A DNA stretch of 64,000 nt from Leguminivora glycinivorella (GCF_023078275.1 NC_062983.1:14191001-14255000), one strand, 5' to 3'; positions 10,626 through 25,046 are shown, numbered from the stretch's first letter. Numbers and translations are program-made. Notes: generated by a model not told the origin, from the sequence alone.

Positions 10626-13375
10626 GGCATGAAAAGCCTAATATATGTGTAATATGTGTCGAAATTTTGTCAAAGTACCCAATTTATCGCTTAACAAATG
10701 AATAATGAATGAATTAATCCTTTTACTGGGACTTTTTAATTGGAAAGAGGACATATAGTGGATAGTGGGTAGGTACCTCAACTCTAAGTTTAACTTCTTT
10801 ATACCTTTTATACTTTTACCTATTATACTTTCACCTAGAAGGCGCGCTTGGTGCACAAAAGTAACCAAACCATTGAAAATATTCGATGCTTCTCGTTAGT
10901 TTAAAATAATGTGTGAAACTCGTTACAGTTCAACATGTAAAAATCAATAAACTTAACTAGAATATATGGTTTACATCATTACTGCACAAAGCTATGAAAT
11001 ATGGGCGAAACAGTAACAGTTAAACTGTTAAAGGCAATTAAATCTCGTTAATGTAACCGGTGAGTAGTTAACCTGGACAGATTAACACTTTGCTCATTAA
11101 CAATTAATCAAAGGGCCGATTTGAGAGTGCTCACGCCCCGGCCCCGCCTTGGGCTGTTTACTGATCTAAATTATACTTAGGTACGAGGGCTACAGTTCAG
11201 TATTCTATTTAGGCTTGAACATTTCTGGTCTACTGATTATGAAAATCAAAACATTTTTACTATATTTTGTGCATCGCATCATCACCTGTGTATACCTAAT
11301 ACTGTCACTATTCGGTCGCGGACTTTTATTGTAGAGCCATTAAAAGCTCAATCTTCAATTCAATTAAAATCACAAAATTAGTTTAACACCTCAATGAATC
11401 AACAATTTAAGTCCGTGGGAGTACACAATTGCATTTACAAAATGTGCTAATGTCATAAATAATGTTATATTTTATGAAAATTGGCGATTCTCCTGCATTC
11501 TGATACACCCTAACCTAGTCCTATTTAAATATTTTAAATCGGTACAAAAGCTCCGTCTGTCTGTATCGGGTAGCTTAGACGCAGTTCACCTAAGTTCAAT
11601 TACAGATTTCAAAAATATGATGCCGTGTAGCCAAAGCCACTCCCCCCGATTCGTCTCCTTATTCTATTTGAGGTAATTTCACGAAGAGCGATGTGGACCA
11701 TCAGACATAGTAATTAGAGATATTTCATCATTACACACCTTAACGATAACTGTAAATAGCCATTGTTTAAACGATTTGCGGAACTTTTAAACGCTGTTTA
11801 TGATTTACGAGGCTATTACCTTAGTTTGGTGTTGCGATATTTCTTCTTGCTAAAATTCGCGATTTTGACGTCGAAAGATTACATTTTCTTCATGGCTCTG
11901 TTTTATTTGTTTGCTAATTACAAGAATGCAAATATTACATATATCTATTCCTTCTATGCAAAAGGTGTTAAAGCATTAGAAGCTATAAGTAAGGTTTTTT
12001 TACACTTCTAACATAGCGCGTTTTTTCCTCATTACTATTGAAATCGCTATATCGCTAAATCGCTAAAGTCAGCGCGTAAACCTACTTATGCCAATGTTTC
12101 TATGCACTAATTACATACTACTTCTGTTATCATTCAGAAAACTTATAAGTACGTCAAGAGTTAACCTTTAAAACAAAAATACCTATCTAATGTACCTACC
12201 TTGCTAATGTAAAAAAATCAGCAATAAAATCTCCTCTAATTTTTCTCCAAGGAACAAATTGCCGGCAATGTCCTCGAAGATAAAAGGGCAACTAATAACA
12301 ACAACTTTTAAAAACCTCTGGCGATAAAAGCCCACTAATTGTGTTACCGAGTGACCGCCGGAGGCAGATTCAATAAAACGGGACAAAAATTAGATTCCAC
12401 CGCGATGAGTTTTTCCTCTTTGATGTGGCTTTATTAGATTCACCTCTTTCCCTGGCTACGGCCTTTTAATAATTAGGTTATAGTTTCATAGTTTGCTTAA
12501 ATTTTGCTGGTAGGAGTTTTTTTTTTCAATCAGGTACCAGTTTTTCAGTGTAAAGTTAGATTTAGATTTACCAGATTTTACAAGAGTGGTTTACTTAGTA
12601 TAGTAACAACTGTTGTTTTCTTTAAACCTAACAGAATTTAACAAGACGTAAGTATGAAAAATAAGTACGAAATGAAGTGAAAAAACAAATGTTAGGAAAT
12701 ATTGTAAACAACTTATTGGGCACAAGAAGTTAAATGCATTTATTTACTTCCGTTATCGTATTGAAAAATATGGCCACGATATCCAAACGAGTAAAATGAA
12801 ATTTGAAATTTTCGTAAACCAATTCACAACCGTTTATCTCGTACAAACTCAATTGAATTAGTCTAATTAGTACCCGATTTAAAAAAAAGTATCCTTCCAA
12901 TAACGGGCTCCTGTGTATGTGTGTCCAATGTGTCCATGGAACAGGTTTGCGTGTGTGCGTGCAGGATCAGTGGCCGGCCGGCGCGGGCGCACCTGCCGCG
13001 CGGTTCCCACGGCCGCCCGCACCCCCGCACCCCGTGACGTCACGCGCGCAAACTATGCGCCACCGATACTAGATGTTATCAGACTGCTTCACATACCTGG
13101 CTATTCAAATGACAGTTAGCATAATTTTCTTGTTATTTTTCACCACTTTCACTGCCTAAAACTTGGAAGTGTCCTTTAAGTGCCTAAAAACAAGTTCGAA
13201 ATGGAAATACGTATATGGAAATCGTACAAACAAATGAATCTCCCACTTATCGTGCAAAAGTTTAGGTAGGGGAAGGACCTAACCTACTTATCGTTGTCTC
13301 ATTATCATGTGAATCATGTGATGCCTGAATCCAAGACCAAAACGCATTTAGTTCACCTTTTCTAGTAAGGTGCAT
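10626..13375. other. Non-coding stretch; CpG-rich island near 12930-13060
   Basis: AT-rich with scattered short frames and no gene recognised. 12955-13065 stands out: GGCCGGCCGGCGCGGGCGC, many CpGs, and a palindromic TGACGTCA (cAMP-response-element consensus) at about 13034. Open frames cross it on both strands, but no splice pair joins it to the exons at 24466 or 40072, so I do not call an exon. Confidence 0.5.
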
Positions 13376-13488
13376 TAGGGTAATTTCGAATCACAGAAAT
13401 GCTTGGGTAATTTCGAAAGGGGAATCTTGATATGATGGAAATAATGGAGGTTTTTAACCGATTTTCGAAATTACTTTAATGCACCTTA
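13376..13488. mobile_element. MITE with AAGGTGCATTA ends
   Basis: Inverted ends TAAGGTGCATTAGGGTAATT and, from the right, TAAGGTGCATTAAAGTAATT enclose 113 bp; TTTCGAA recurs inside both arms. No coding capacity. Superfamily uncertain; TA lies at both borders. Confidence 0.7.
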
Positions 13489-16287
13489 CCTTTTTTTAAT
13501 GTACTTATAAAATAGTGCCTCTATACTTTTACAATAAGTACATATTATGATATTACCTATTTCAGTTTTCAGTTAAACTCTTTTGTTATGTTGCCAAGTT
13601 CAAAACAATTAATGATCCATGATTCATAAAATCATTTAAGTGTCGCCCTCTTAACTCGACGGACCGAACTACAGCACTCAGCGCCACCTGTGTGAAAGCT
13701 TGGGAACTACAACGCAAACTGTCTTCATACCCAACTCTTTAAACGACCGCGCGTTCGGTAGATGGCGCTAATGGTACTAAAGGTTGTTGGTGTGTAAAAA
13801 AAAAAGAAAACAAAAGCGTAGGCGCACGTTTGCTTACAAACCTTATTTTTATGTCTCCGGAGAAACAGGCATGTTGACTTAGGATTCTATTTTTGTTCTT
13901 ACCATTTAGGTACGTACTGTCGAGAAGAACAACAAAATTGAGCATTTATTTTAATGCATTTATTGTAAATCCTAAATCAATCATGTACGAGTAAGTAATA
14001 AAGTACCTAGGTATAAATATTAAGTCTTTGAATAAGTATATATTAAATGATGGAAGAAATCGCTCTTTAGCGATAAGATCGCCTGTTGTTTACCTTTGTT
14101 CGTGTTGCTTCCTTGTTTTGTATTGTTATATTTTATCAAGGTGTGCAATAAAGAGTATTTGTATTGTAATAATTTAGGGTCTGCGTCTGCGCATAAAATA
14201 ATACATATCGTTCATAATGAAAATAATTGGATCTTTTATATTGGTCATAATTTTAATTATTTTTTCAGAGCTCTGTTCTTATATCTTTATAGTTTGAGCT
14301 AATTTTAAAATTTTCCATTCAAATATCCACCATACAGTTTAGCAATAAGATTAAAAACGTGATGTAGTATTAGTAAGTTTCGGTCGTTTCGGTAGATTTC
14401 AGGATTACGTTCGTTACCGCAAGTTGGCAGGCTTTCAAACGTCTTTAGAGTATCATAACGAGTCGGCTACAGATTTATTGGCCAATAAATCATAAAGGTC
14501 CCAAACTTCTTCATGTGCGAATATTCTGGGTTGGCGAAATTCGCTCTTGGACAGAAATTCAAGCAAATGAGAGCATTTGCTTTCTCTGTCATCATTTAAA
14601 GTTCAACCCTTTGAGCATCACTTGCAGGACGTCCATAGCTTGAGGAAAAGGATCCAATTATTCACAAAACTCTCAATAAAATTTGAAATTTCTGTCAAAA
14701 GGTCACTCATTTCCATGTAATTTTTAGAGAACTGGTGCTTTGCGCTAAACTACGTCCTAAATAAGTGTTAAGTAGAGTTGAAGCTTGGCTCTACATGATA
14801 TTCGATTGTTCTTTTGTCAGCGCCAATGCGAGTCGTATGGTATGGTGTCATCTTGGCAAAGTTTTACACTACATTATTTTTGGTGAGATCTATTTAAAAA
14901 CAATGTTTAGATAAATATGCTTGCTAGTCATAATGTTTACTTAGAAACATTTTATTTCTATTTGTATATTGGCTTCTAACCGCTGACGAGCGAGGAATAA
15001 TGGTGACATACCTTCCTCGAGTCTTATTTAATATATCGATAGCAATTTCACCTCAATTGATTCAGCAGTTTGCGCGAAGAGTAAGAAAAAGACCAAGCAA
15101 CAGGGTATAGTTTCGCATTAATTTATATATGATATCAGATCAGTAGCGATGAAAGAAAAATATTTATACGAATAGATAAGACAAAAGGTATACAGTTGTC
15201 AAGTCCCAGGGCTATTATAAAGGAATAAAAAACCGTCGTTGATCCTACCGCACAGAATATATGTATACTGGTTATATACTGGCCCGATTTGTATGCAAAC
15301 TACACAGTAGCAGCCAGAGGTGCCGAGCAGCCCATTAAACTGCGCGTACGCGTCGCAACCTACCGAAAGCTTAAATGCAGTAACTACATTTGGAAAAGCA
15401 TTCTAACATAGACTTTATTTCTAAATCTACAGTGTTTACACTTGTATGTTTTTTTAGTTGTAGTTATGGAAGATAATGGTGAGTGCGACGACACGCGACG
15501 CGCATATAATGCAAATGATGATATAAATATTAAATACACAGTCATAATGCAAACCTTATTATAGTGAAATAAAGTCGAAGCTTACTTAAATTATTCCTTT
15601 GCATTAACCATGTGACTTTAACGTCAAATTAATAAAATTTTACTGACTTTTTGTTTGCTTTATCCATGTAAATCGACGATAAAAAACTATAAAAATATTG
15701 AATTTAAAAAGGTCCTTTACCTGTCGTTACGACGACGTGCGGATATTATTTATAAGTTTTGATTAACTCATGTCATTTTACATATACTTAAACCAACTTC
15801 CTATTGGGGATATATTGTTTATAACTTAGGTACGTACGTATATTAGTTCTAACACAGACTCTATTGTTTTCTGTTTTGTGTATATGTAGACCACAGAAAA
15901 GCGGTTTGTAAAAAAATGAAAGACGATGTTATTACCCAAAACCGACAAGATTATTTTTCATCAGAACAATCTTATCAAGTTCTATTTATAACATTAAAAC
16001 TGAACGAATATTTATCACGGTTAGTAACTAAGCTGTGTCTACCTGCTCAGTGCATAAATCGAATGTGCCTACGAGTTAGTTGCATTGAACAAAATCCCTT
16101 CAAGGCATTTAGAATCTACAAAGTCTAAATAGTAATTGTTTACAGGTTACCTAGACATCTCTTTGATCTAGAGCTTCTGGCGTTCCTCAGAATCAACCGG
16201 CTATTCTGGTCAACTAGTGAACCAACATGTCCGCCGACTGGTCGAGTCGCGGTACTAGGCGCACAGAGTCCTCGAGAGCTTTCATCG

Positions 16288-16312
16288 TTCATTCATTCCA
16301 AATGAATGAACC
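16288..16312. repeat. Short perfect hairpin
   Basis: GTTCATTCATT and its exact complement AATGAATGAAC surround a 3-base loop. Just before it, CACAGAGTCCTCGAGAGC is unlike neighbouring AT-rich DNA. No T tract that would suggest a Pol III terminator. Confidence 0.5.
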
Positions 16313-17576
16313 TCATCTGTGTGCGTGTCATAAGTTAGCTATGTGTGCCGGGGCTAACACGTGTTCGTGAGCTGCCTCAGGCAGTTATGAGAATTTTCTT
16401 GTATCAACATAGCCTAAGACAGAAATAGTTAGCTTAGCGTATTTGCCAATCTGATCTTGAAGTTAAAGTGTGCAAAAGTCAGGTCTTCCCGTGGGAATTT
16501 GAATAGATATGAATTGCTAAAAAGGGACGGTTAATTAAAACGATCTGCTAACATTGATTAAAGATACGCCATCTGACACACAAGTGGTTAAGGGCCTACA
16601 CATGTGTCATGGAGACATAAAATAAAGTTAAATAAACATTAACTCTCAAATGCATACTATAAACTCTGTCTTGTTAAAAATAAAGTTGAAAATCTGTTTA
16701 CAAGTGGAAAAAAGCAGGTGATATACGAAACTTGGTTTCCAGTCGATGGAGCATAAAAAACTGCTTACCCAACCATTAATACGGTTACCCCACAAAATGT
16801 CCATATCTCTCGGTTATATTAATAGGGAAAAGATTTTGGTCTTCATAAATTTTGTTGGTGAGAAGATTTTATTAAGATTCTTCCATATAAATGGTAAACT
16901 ATACGATAAACATCACAAAAAATATCACTAAGAACAAATGCAATGAAGCTGTTATTCAACGTTTGCGTATATAAACCAACAAACAATATTTGTACAGCAT
17001 CAATCAAACACGGAGTTATCTCGAAAACTAACAAAGTAATTTACCTACACTTATAATTATAAAATACAAGTGTTACAAAACATACTCAATGTCATTTCGC
17101 CGATACATGTGACGACACAAAGATAATCCCACAGAGGTGCATCAATGGCCGCAGCGATTGAATGAATGTTATGAATGATCCACGGTAATGTTCGTTACTC
17201 AAAATATTAGGGATCTACTACGAGTATACCGATTTATCGATTGATAATTGGCAAGCCTGTGAACAGAACGATATAGCGGCAATTGGCTTTGGATATTTTT
17301 AAGTTCGTGATATCACAGTACAAAAGTGCAAATAAAAAAATGATTTACACTATAAATTATCATAAATTACCTGATTTAACTAACAGTAATTCGAACAAGC
17401 TTTGTTTTCAAGAAAACATTCAGGTATTACGATTGATTTTAAAATTGCTATAAGATGATTTACTTCACATATTATCTAAGTACCAGTAATTTGAACAAAC
17501 TTTGATTACAAAAAAAACATTTTGTAAAAAAAGTCTTTGCGTATCATTTGGAATTGTTTCTAATTTTTCTTCAATA

Positions 17577-17627
17577 TCACAAAAACTAGTCTCTATACCT
17601 AGACAGTATAGAGACTAGTTTTTGTGA
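17577..17627. repeat. Perfect 22-bp-arm hairpin
   Basis: Left arm TCACAAAAACTAGTCTCTAT(AC) and right arm (GT)ATAGAGACTAGTTTTTGTGA are exact complements with a 7-base loop CTAGACA. No target duplication seen. It could be the core of a tiny MITE or a foldback transcript. Confidence 0.65.
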
Positions 17628-19400
17628 AATTGAAAACATAAGTTTAATGTATTTTAATACCAAATTCTTCATTTATAAATGATTTTATAACGAGTTAGGT
17701 AGGCACTAAGCCACCGATTATTAACATCAAATATATTTCTATTTCTATCGATATCGGCAAAATGCATCGCTACATCCCTACAAAATATCAAACAGCATAG
17801 CGATGTTTGTGTAGTGTAGTGCAATGTAATGTAACTTTAGTAGTTTGTGTAGTTTTGGCAACATCCTGCGGCAGGCGGAGGAAGTGGACACCGCAACATC
17901 CTCTGAACACCTATCGGGTTGTGGAATGTCTACTGTTACATCTTGAGATTTATACGGAATTATTGATTGGAAAGTGTAGTGAGATTTGGGAAAACTGGAT
18001 TGAGATATGTTCGATAAATGGGAAATTTTACTAATTCTGAAAACGAGACTAACATTTTATTTAACCTAAAGCAAGCAATATGCAAATACCTACCTAAGTT
18101 ATACACGATATAATAGCAACGCTTATCATGACATTTGGTTTACTGTTTCTAGATTAGAACGTGTTTTTAGTTTAGTAAATTAGTACCTAGTAACTACATG
18201 ACTTCTTAAGTAAAAGAAAACAAAATGTACGGTAATTACGTTTTACGTGCAATATCAGGGCTTAATATCCGCATATGATTGTCAACAACACAATTCTGAG
18301 AAGATATCGCACTCATTGACAAAGTATATCCTGGTATATGTGTATAAATAGTACATTACTACAGAGGCCGGGACAAATCTCAGACCTATCCGGCCTCGCT
18401 TCGCTCGGCCGTCTATATGTCTTCGGCCGGCAACCCCATTTCCCGCCGAGGTATGTATAGTGCTTTTCTCAAACATGGTATGAAATAAATAAAGTCTACT
18501 GAAAATAGTAACTTTAAACGGTGCGTCGTAGCGCAAAAATAATCGAATTTTCGTTCCCCTTTAATGCCCCGTATACGCCTATAAAAAAACAAAAAATTTA
18601 AAAAAAACGAAAAAATTTTTTGTGTATGAAAACGCACCCAAAATCAAATATTGTCTAGGGCCCGTACCAGTTGCAGTCGGCACGTCTATAAAGCCCCTTA
18701 TAGTTTTTTTTTAATTGGCTAAATACCTGGATGTTATGTCACAATTATCTGTGTTTGGAAATTAAAAAAGAAGACTTTGCCGGCCTTGGCCTGCAGGTTT
18801 GTATGAAATTCCATTATCTATCAATCGTCCTAGCCGCACCTGCAACGTCATACTTCGCTGCCAATTATAAGGCACATAACATCAATATTTCATACCATGT
18901 TTGAGAAAAAGTAGTTTTAGTCTCCCAGTTCCCCCCTACCATATATTTCACAATTGCATTAAAATAAATTTGTCACCATATCTGACACAATTGTTTCTAA
19001 CGCAACGCAACATGATGAGATGATGACTAATTTTTGACAGTGAATCGTCCTCTGATCATAGTTCCCATCTAAATGAAAGTTGAATGAAAGAAAAACATAC
19101 GGTAGAGACAAGAATATATATAGATATGTCAATCGAAATACGGAGTTACGGACTACCATTCCACCACACAAAGATCTTTTCACCACACCAACTGGTAAAG
19201 GCTTACTTTGCTATTCGAAAACAGATAGCAAAATTGCATTTTATCCACAAGAGTGCAAAGTAATTTCATTACAAATTTTAACTTGATGTCATAAGCCGGC
19301 TGGTAGGATTTACCCTATAAATTATGATTTTGAATCATAAATATTGAATAGATTGATGGACGTGATTTAGTTTGATGTTTTAAAGTCAGTATTTTGTTCA

Positions 19401-19612
19401 TGTTGGTGAGGTGAAAAATTTTGTGTTTCACTCGGTGGCAAAGTTTGTTTAACCTTCGTGCCTTGAAACCCTCGCAACGCTCAAGAGTCCACTTTTTAAA
19501 CCACTCGCTACGCTCGCGGTTCAATATTGGAATCTTTCGCTTGCTTGGGTATCAATTTTGGCACGTGCGGTTAAACAACAACTTTGCCCCCTTGTAAAAC
19601 AAATAACTATTA
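19401..19612. repeat. Dispersed repeat family X, copy 1
   Basis: Shares a sequence of blocks with 53715-53932: TTTTGTGTTTCACTCGG, CCACTCGCTACGCTCGCGGT, then CAACTTTGCCCCCTTGTAAA and CAAATAACTATTA. Diverged between the two copies. No TIRs seen. Confidence 0.6.
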
Positions 19613-22600
19613 TGCTTCAGAGCAATAAAGGCGTATCTAATTCCAACCGAAATTCTTATAGAAAAGGTTCTTATTGCAATTGAGCATTACCAGTATGTAG
19701 TCTGTATGTATTAGGACTTTTAGGACTCTTCATAAAAAGAAAGCCACAAATAGTAGTAGCGAGTAGGCGGCATTCTCACAGCATGCATTTGTTAGCATGT
19801 AATTGATCCCAACAATCATTTGGCACATAAACAGCGTACTAACTACATACTAGGTACGTCCATCACGAGTATGACTCAACGAGATAGCGACAAATTGGTG
19901 GCGTTGTCTTTGATACGCATGCCGAGTGGTGCTTGTCTGATAATGCTATTTATGGATTTTAGACTATATGTAATGTGGTTGTGTGTAGATGCGATAGGAA
20001 GTCGTTAGCAGATTGTACTCTAGTATTCTTACTACTCGTAATTGCAGAAATTAACTTAGTTGATATAGAAATCTTTTTCCCGGTTGCATCCTCAGATCGA
20101 GCGCTTCGGAGCCTGGGGTCCGCTTTCCGGCTTTCCCTTCTACACTTCGCACGATCTTCTGCATCCCTGGTTGTGAGATCATTGGCATTCAGAAAGCTTT
20201 CTGAGTAATTAATAACAAAAGGTATGTTGCTGTATGCAACAAATGTGAGCACTGATACAATAACAGTTGTAGTTTAAATTGCACGATACCAATGGAAAAT
20301 ACGAATTACATGTGGTATTAGATTAATTTCCGAATTATTTATTGTTCACAGCACAACACAAAACGCATGAATATTTCACACACAAAAAATGTTAAGTGCG
20401 CTCAAAATCTCGAAAAGAGGACTTTTTTTTTCATTTATTTATTTCGGGACTTTTAATCTTAAGATTATGCCAGTCCCATCGTAACTTAAACTAAATTACA
20501 GTCATCTACGGCCTTACAGTATACTGAATTAAATATCAACTGTTGTCTGATATTTTCGTTCCGCACACATTCCGCTATTTTTTTTTTAGTATCAAAGACA
20601 TAAATGTAACTCCGTATAGACGGATAAAGTCTAAGAAAAAAACGTACCTCAAAGCCCTAGAGAAAAAGGTACGGTGGCCTAGATGGCGTTACACCTTTGG
20701 GGAACGCTCGGCTAGATGGCGCTAATATTAATATTTGACATTTTAACACATATCAAGCTAACAATATGGGCCAAATTGTCAAAACTGAGGTTCAAATGTT
20801 TTAAGCTTGTGTCGAGAGATGGCAGTCTATGCGTATGCACTGTGATTACACATTTTATTTTGACAGTAACTCTCTATAATACTCGATCCTCTTTGCTAGT
20901 ATATACAGATCGACAATATCGTCGAGGGTGGCATGATCTCACTAGTCAGCTAAATGTTCTAAAGCTTTTCAATTACGCTGCGCATGCGGCGGGACGGAGC
21001 CAGTTCATTCAGAACGATTGTATCCAGTTACGATCGTTCATTCATGAGTACAGTCAGTACCTCTGTACTGAGAACACTAGTCTACCTTTGTAGTGTTTGT
21101 CTCTGTGACTAAATATGTATACTTTGCGTTGAGTTTATCCAAATAGGGTAAATAATATAGAGGTAGGAAGCATATTCGATCCTATCCTCAGGTGCATATA
21201 ACCCTTGTTTTCCATTAGAAACATTCAAATAAAGTCTATAAATTTAAATATATATCATACACGAAAGAAAAAAGACAGGGCCCACTGGTGGCCGAGCCGG
21301 GAATCGATCCCGGAAAGTCTGTCGAAGGCGACTTTTTTTTGACAGTCGAGTTTATAAAAATAGTACCTAACCAACATGTTGGCTAGAATGGCTAGCGATG
21401 CTTAACTTAACATAATTTAGTTATACGTATTATGTATCGTGAATCGTGCTATTTCTGATGTTTAAAATAAAGAGTGTCTTGGACAAAAATATAATTTATG
21501 GTTACACATCAGTATGAAGAAGAAGAATATGTTCTCATATGTGTATTTGGAATGATAGGTCCAGAGTCCAGTCTTTTTATTTTAGATTCTCTGACACAAT
21601 ACGCAATAAAATCCCATGTCAAAGCCATTGTAAGCAATTAACCCAACTTTTTAGTCTCACGTGTATATCCGAGCGACAAACGCCCGCCTCGCATGTTTTG
21701 GTGCATGTTAGTAAAACAAATGCACGCTCCCACGTGGAGGACAGTTGCAGGAACAATGGGCCCGTATGCCACTCCGGCGAGGCTTCAGACACGTCTGCAG
21801 TTCAATAACCTCGGCATCGACTGATTACAATTAACACGTCGGGTTGCCGATGTGTGCATTTTGCATACGTCTCGTCTCACGTCTTGAGATACTCGTAGGA
21901 TACGAATTGAATTAAAAGCTAATGTTTTTTATCAATGGAACCATTACTGGCATTACTAATGTTGTTTATCTGTTACCCATAAAGATGCAATGAACTACAT
22001 AACATCAAAAACCTTGAGAATCTTGAGATATCTGTCATTACGTTTCAAACTATGGTATGTAACGAGGAAAGCAGGGTAGAATTTGAAGGAATTGAAGGGA
22101 TGCAAAGAAGTCTTTTAGTACCTATTGATAGTTGAGTTTAAATGAGCTTATACGAAAGGATAATACTCGAGAGAGTTGTGGTGCTGATCAAGAGTGGCCA
22201 GCGCGTACTAAAGAACACAACGCAGAAGCCTCAACATAACGTAGAATACTGGTAGCCGTCTAGTAAAGAATGCAGCGCTTGACCGGTCTTCTATGAGATT
22301 CTTAAGGAAGGCCTATGCCCCGCAACGAAGATCTTTCGATGAAATAGATACTCAAGACTTTACCAGCCCTACGTGCTATAAACTATAGTACGATAGCACG
22401 TAAGCGATCAGTTATGAAAACAGCGGCTGAAGCTGCAGTAACGAGGATGCGCCGTATTATCCTATTCGGGCTTCACCTATTTGCTAATCATCTCCCGTGG
22501 CCGCGTAACCATCGATTATCGTTGCGGATCGCAATGTATAATCAGCCATGTTCATTTTATACAGACAAGATTGAAATTGTTACCTAAATATTTTGCAGCG

Positions 22601-24465
22601 ATTGTCCCCATCCATTGATGCCCTCAACCCTTCCTCAACCCAACAGGGATTGTAATCCTAGAAATCGGAATCTTGGAAGCAACGCTATTCGAAGACAACA
22701 AACACCATTATCGTGGATTCGGTTTGTGAGTTTGTCTGGTTTGTTTTCCAATTTCTCTCGGCAATGAGAAGTGGGTCGATATTCTAGTGCATATAATTAA
22801 CCCATAATTAAACCATATGATCTAATGGGATAGTTTAGGTACTATAATCTAGCATTATTTACGTAAAAAAGTGTGCAACGGTTGTCGATTTCCGACAAGT
22901 CTACTTAAGTAAACCCAAGTACACTTATTTTCAAATAAGAAAACATAAACAAGAAGGAGGTGGTACGAAATGGTCTAATCTCAGCATATTGCTAGCGACT
23001 TCCAGCGCTGATCTTCAGATCAGATCATCCGGATAGTGCTGTACAACGAAAATATATAAATCGTTATTACATACCATTACAATACAATACCTACCTACTT
23101 AGGTATAGGGACGTGCAAATTGAAACATCAACACTGGAATAAGATTCACGATCATTCAAAGCTGTCGGAATTCAAAATCCATCTCACTTGATCTTCGGAT
23201 ACTGACCAATTGGTGCTTCCTAGCTCAGGGCGGCTAAGTTGGCTGCGCCGGACGCAAGTCGTTTGTTTCCGCTGCACCATCGTATTCAATGGCCTTATGT
23301 AGCTCCTATAGCGAACACATACGGTCTATGTATGGCCAAGGGTTACTGCTACTGATTTACGCCGGGGTCGGTGATTGAGTAATGGCCAACCTTCAGCCGT
23401 GTTAGGGGAAATTTGTATGAATTTGTCTACACTATTATAGAAGCACGGCAAAGGAAACAGCAAGGAAGTTAATCTTGCTAGTGTTGAGGGATATACATAT
23501 TTAGACAAAAGTTACTTTACAGTAATTTTCCATGAATTAACTTAGTTTAAAAGACTATTTCACGGAGCATGGAGTGCTCTTGAAGCAGGTCCACGCCACA
23601 ATGTCCTTCTAGAGATTTCTGGGTCGACCCACCTAACGGCCACCAGTCGGTCAACAACAAGACAACCGAAAATATCTAGTTGTCTAAAACGTCTGATATA
23701 TGCATTTAGGTAAATACCATCAGACCATCACCTGACAAATCGATATCTGGTTTTCGCAATTAATTGTTATCGTTGTCATAATCATAATAAGAATAGAATT
23801 TGAAGATGTCTTGTCTAATCTCATATCTTACTGGTAATAACCGAACACTATCGTGATCCGTTTCAGTACTAAATATTCCAAATACGATAACGATTAATTA
23901 TGTAGGTAACTTCCTTACTTACAAAAACATTGAAGATAGAAATCACATTATTTCATGTGCTCATCAATAAGTCACATCTACATTCTACAATTGGGTTTAA
24001 TTTTTATACCTACATTGCTCTTCTTCTGTAGACTAGAAAAAGACAATCTTATCTAACGACAATCGAAAGGTACTAATGTATGGAAACCAAGGAAGCGTTT
24101 GTTCAAGTAGAATTACCATTTTTGTTTCGCCCCTAGACTTGTAAAGCTCGCCTTAAGTTAGGGGCCATCCTAAACGAACTATTGTCATCATAAGGCTTAG
24201 ATGATATAAGCAGCATCTGCGATCGAGCGAGAGCGCCGTTCGTGGCTATATGTATAACCAGGACCTATCATGAATTTCACGACCTCTTAGAGAGCTGTCC
24301 TTTCACTCAATGAGGTTTGCTGCCAGGTTCCCATGTGTTCAGTCGATGTCAAACTGCTACCACATCGATATCGCGCTTTACGCAGTCCTTAAGAGCTTGG
24401 CTAAGTGATTTGGCTCAAAGTAGACTAAACTACGAAAGAACTAAGTACTTAAGGTTATCACTCAC
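19613..24465. other. Non-coding stretch (3' side of the minus-strand gene exons)
   Basis: No exon recognised although the minus-strand gene presumably continues this way. 20683-20840 contains two GATGGCG(C/T)TA blocks typical of a dispersed repeat. A SINE fragment lies at 21245. 21650-21790 is GC-richer with CACGTG-containing sites (TCTCACGTGTAT, CTCCCACGTGGAGG). 22380-22402 can form a 9-bp stem (ACGTGCTAT/ATAGCACGT). Confidence 0.5.
21245..21340 (-). repeat. tRNA-derived SINE fragment
   Basis: ATATCATACACGAAAGAAAA, then GGGCCCACTGGTGGCCGAGC and CGGGAATCGATCCCGG match the left arm of the SINE palindrome at 57744, in the same (minus) sense. Broken off just after the T-arm region. Confidence 0.75.
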
Positions 24466-24586
24466 CTAGTGAAGCCTCCGGATCGGACAGGTCCGAGAGA
24501 GATGGCACCTTCTGCATGGCTCTTGGTTCCTCTGTCTCCGGCGGTTCGCTCTTGATGCCCTCCACCGTGCCGCCGCCCTCATCGCA
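24466..24586 (-). CDS. Internal exon of a minus-strand gene, possibly ETS factor pointed
   Basis: Read on the minus strand, TTTCTTCAG precedes 24586 and GTGAGT follows 24466. The 121-bp exon starts in phase 0 and ends one base into a codon. It encodes 40 residues beginning CDEGGGTVEGIKSEPPETEE and ending MQKVPSLSDLSDPEASL: acidic, proline-rich, with the sumoylation-like site IKSE and possible phospho-sites. It joins in frame to exon 40207-40072, which ends on a complete codon. The IKSE and serine-aspartate pattern reminds me of the region before the PNT domain of insect Pointed; the split codon (first base G) would allow Asp next. No PNT or ETS domain occurs in the window, so the identity is tentative; the exon call is much firmer. 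Confidence 0.65.
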
Positions 24587-25046
24587 CTGAAGAAATAAAG
24601 AAACGTTAGAATGGATGAATTAGAAGGAGAACATGGACAAAAACTGTAGTAGGTTAAGGACTTAAACCAATGCATGGACGAAAAACGAAAAGGAAGTTAA
24701 AGGTTCTCTGATGGTGATGAAGTAAAATCTAACTGCGTTCAAATAGTGCAATTGTGGAATATCGAACTGCGCAGAGGGCAAAACCAAGATGAGATGACAA
24801 CTTAGTCGTGTACAACTAACGTAATAATAGAATAAATAGGCTCATATCGTATACATTAACCAATAGAAATATGTAGTAAGATGAGAGTTGACAGATGGTA
24901 CCACGATTAGTTGTGTGATATTATGCTATTTCCAAATATCAGTTTCGACTGATGGGAGTGATACAGTTTATCTACAGTTGTCATCTTAGATAAACCCAGT
25001 TCAGCAGAGCTTTAAGGCCCGTCAAATAGTACCTACATTAAGATAC

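Larger units (their letters stand above)
13489..19400. other. Non-coding stretch with two short perfect hairpins
   Basis: Six kb without a recognisable gene. Perfect hairpins lie at 16288-16312 and 17577-17627. 18370-18680 is a GC-richer mixed tract around GCCTCGCTTCGCTCGGCC and may be an old repeat. All open frames are short and lack known domains. Confidence 0.5.

Noticed and set aside
12913..13119. Coding exon in the GC-rich island
   Set aside because: Open frames exist on both strands, but no splice combination fits the phase left by exon 24466, and the peptide is unrecognisable and low-complexity.
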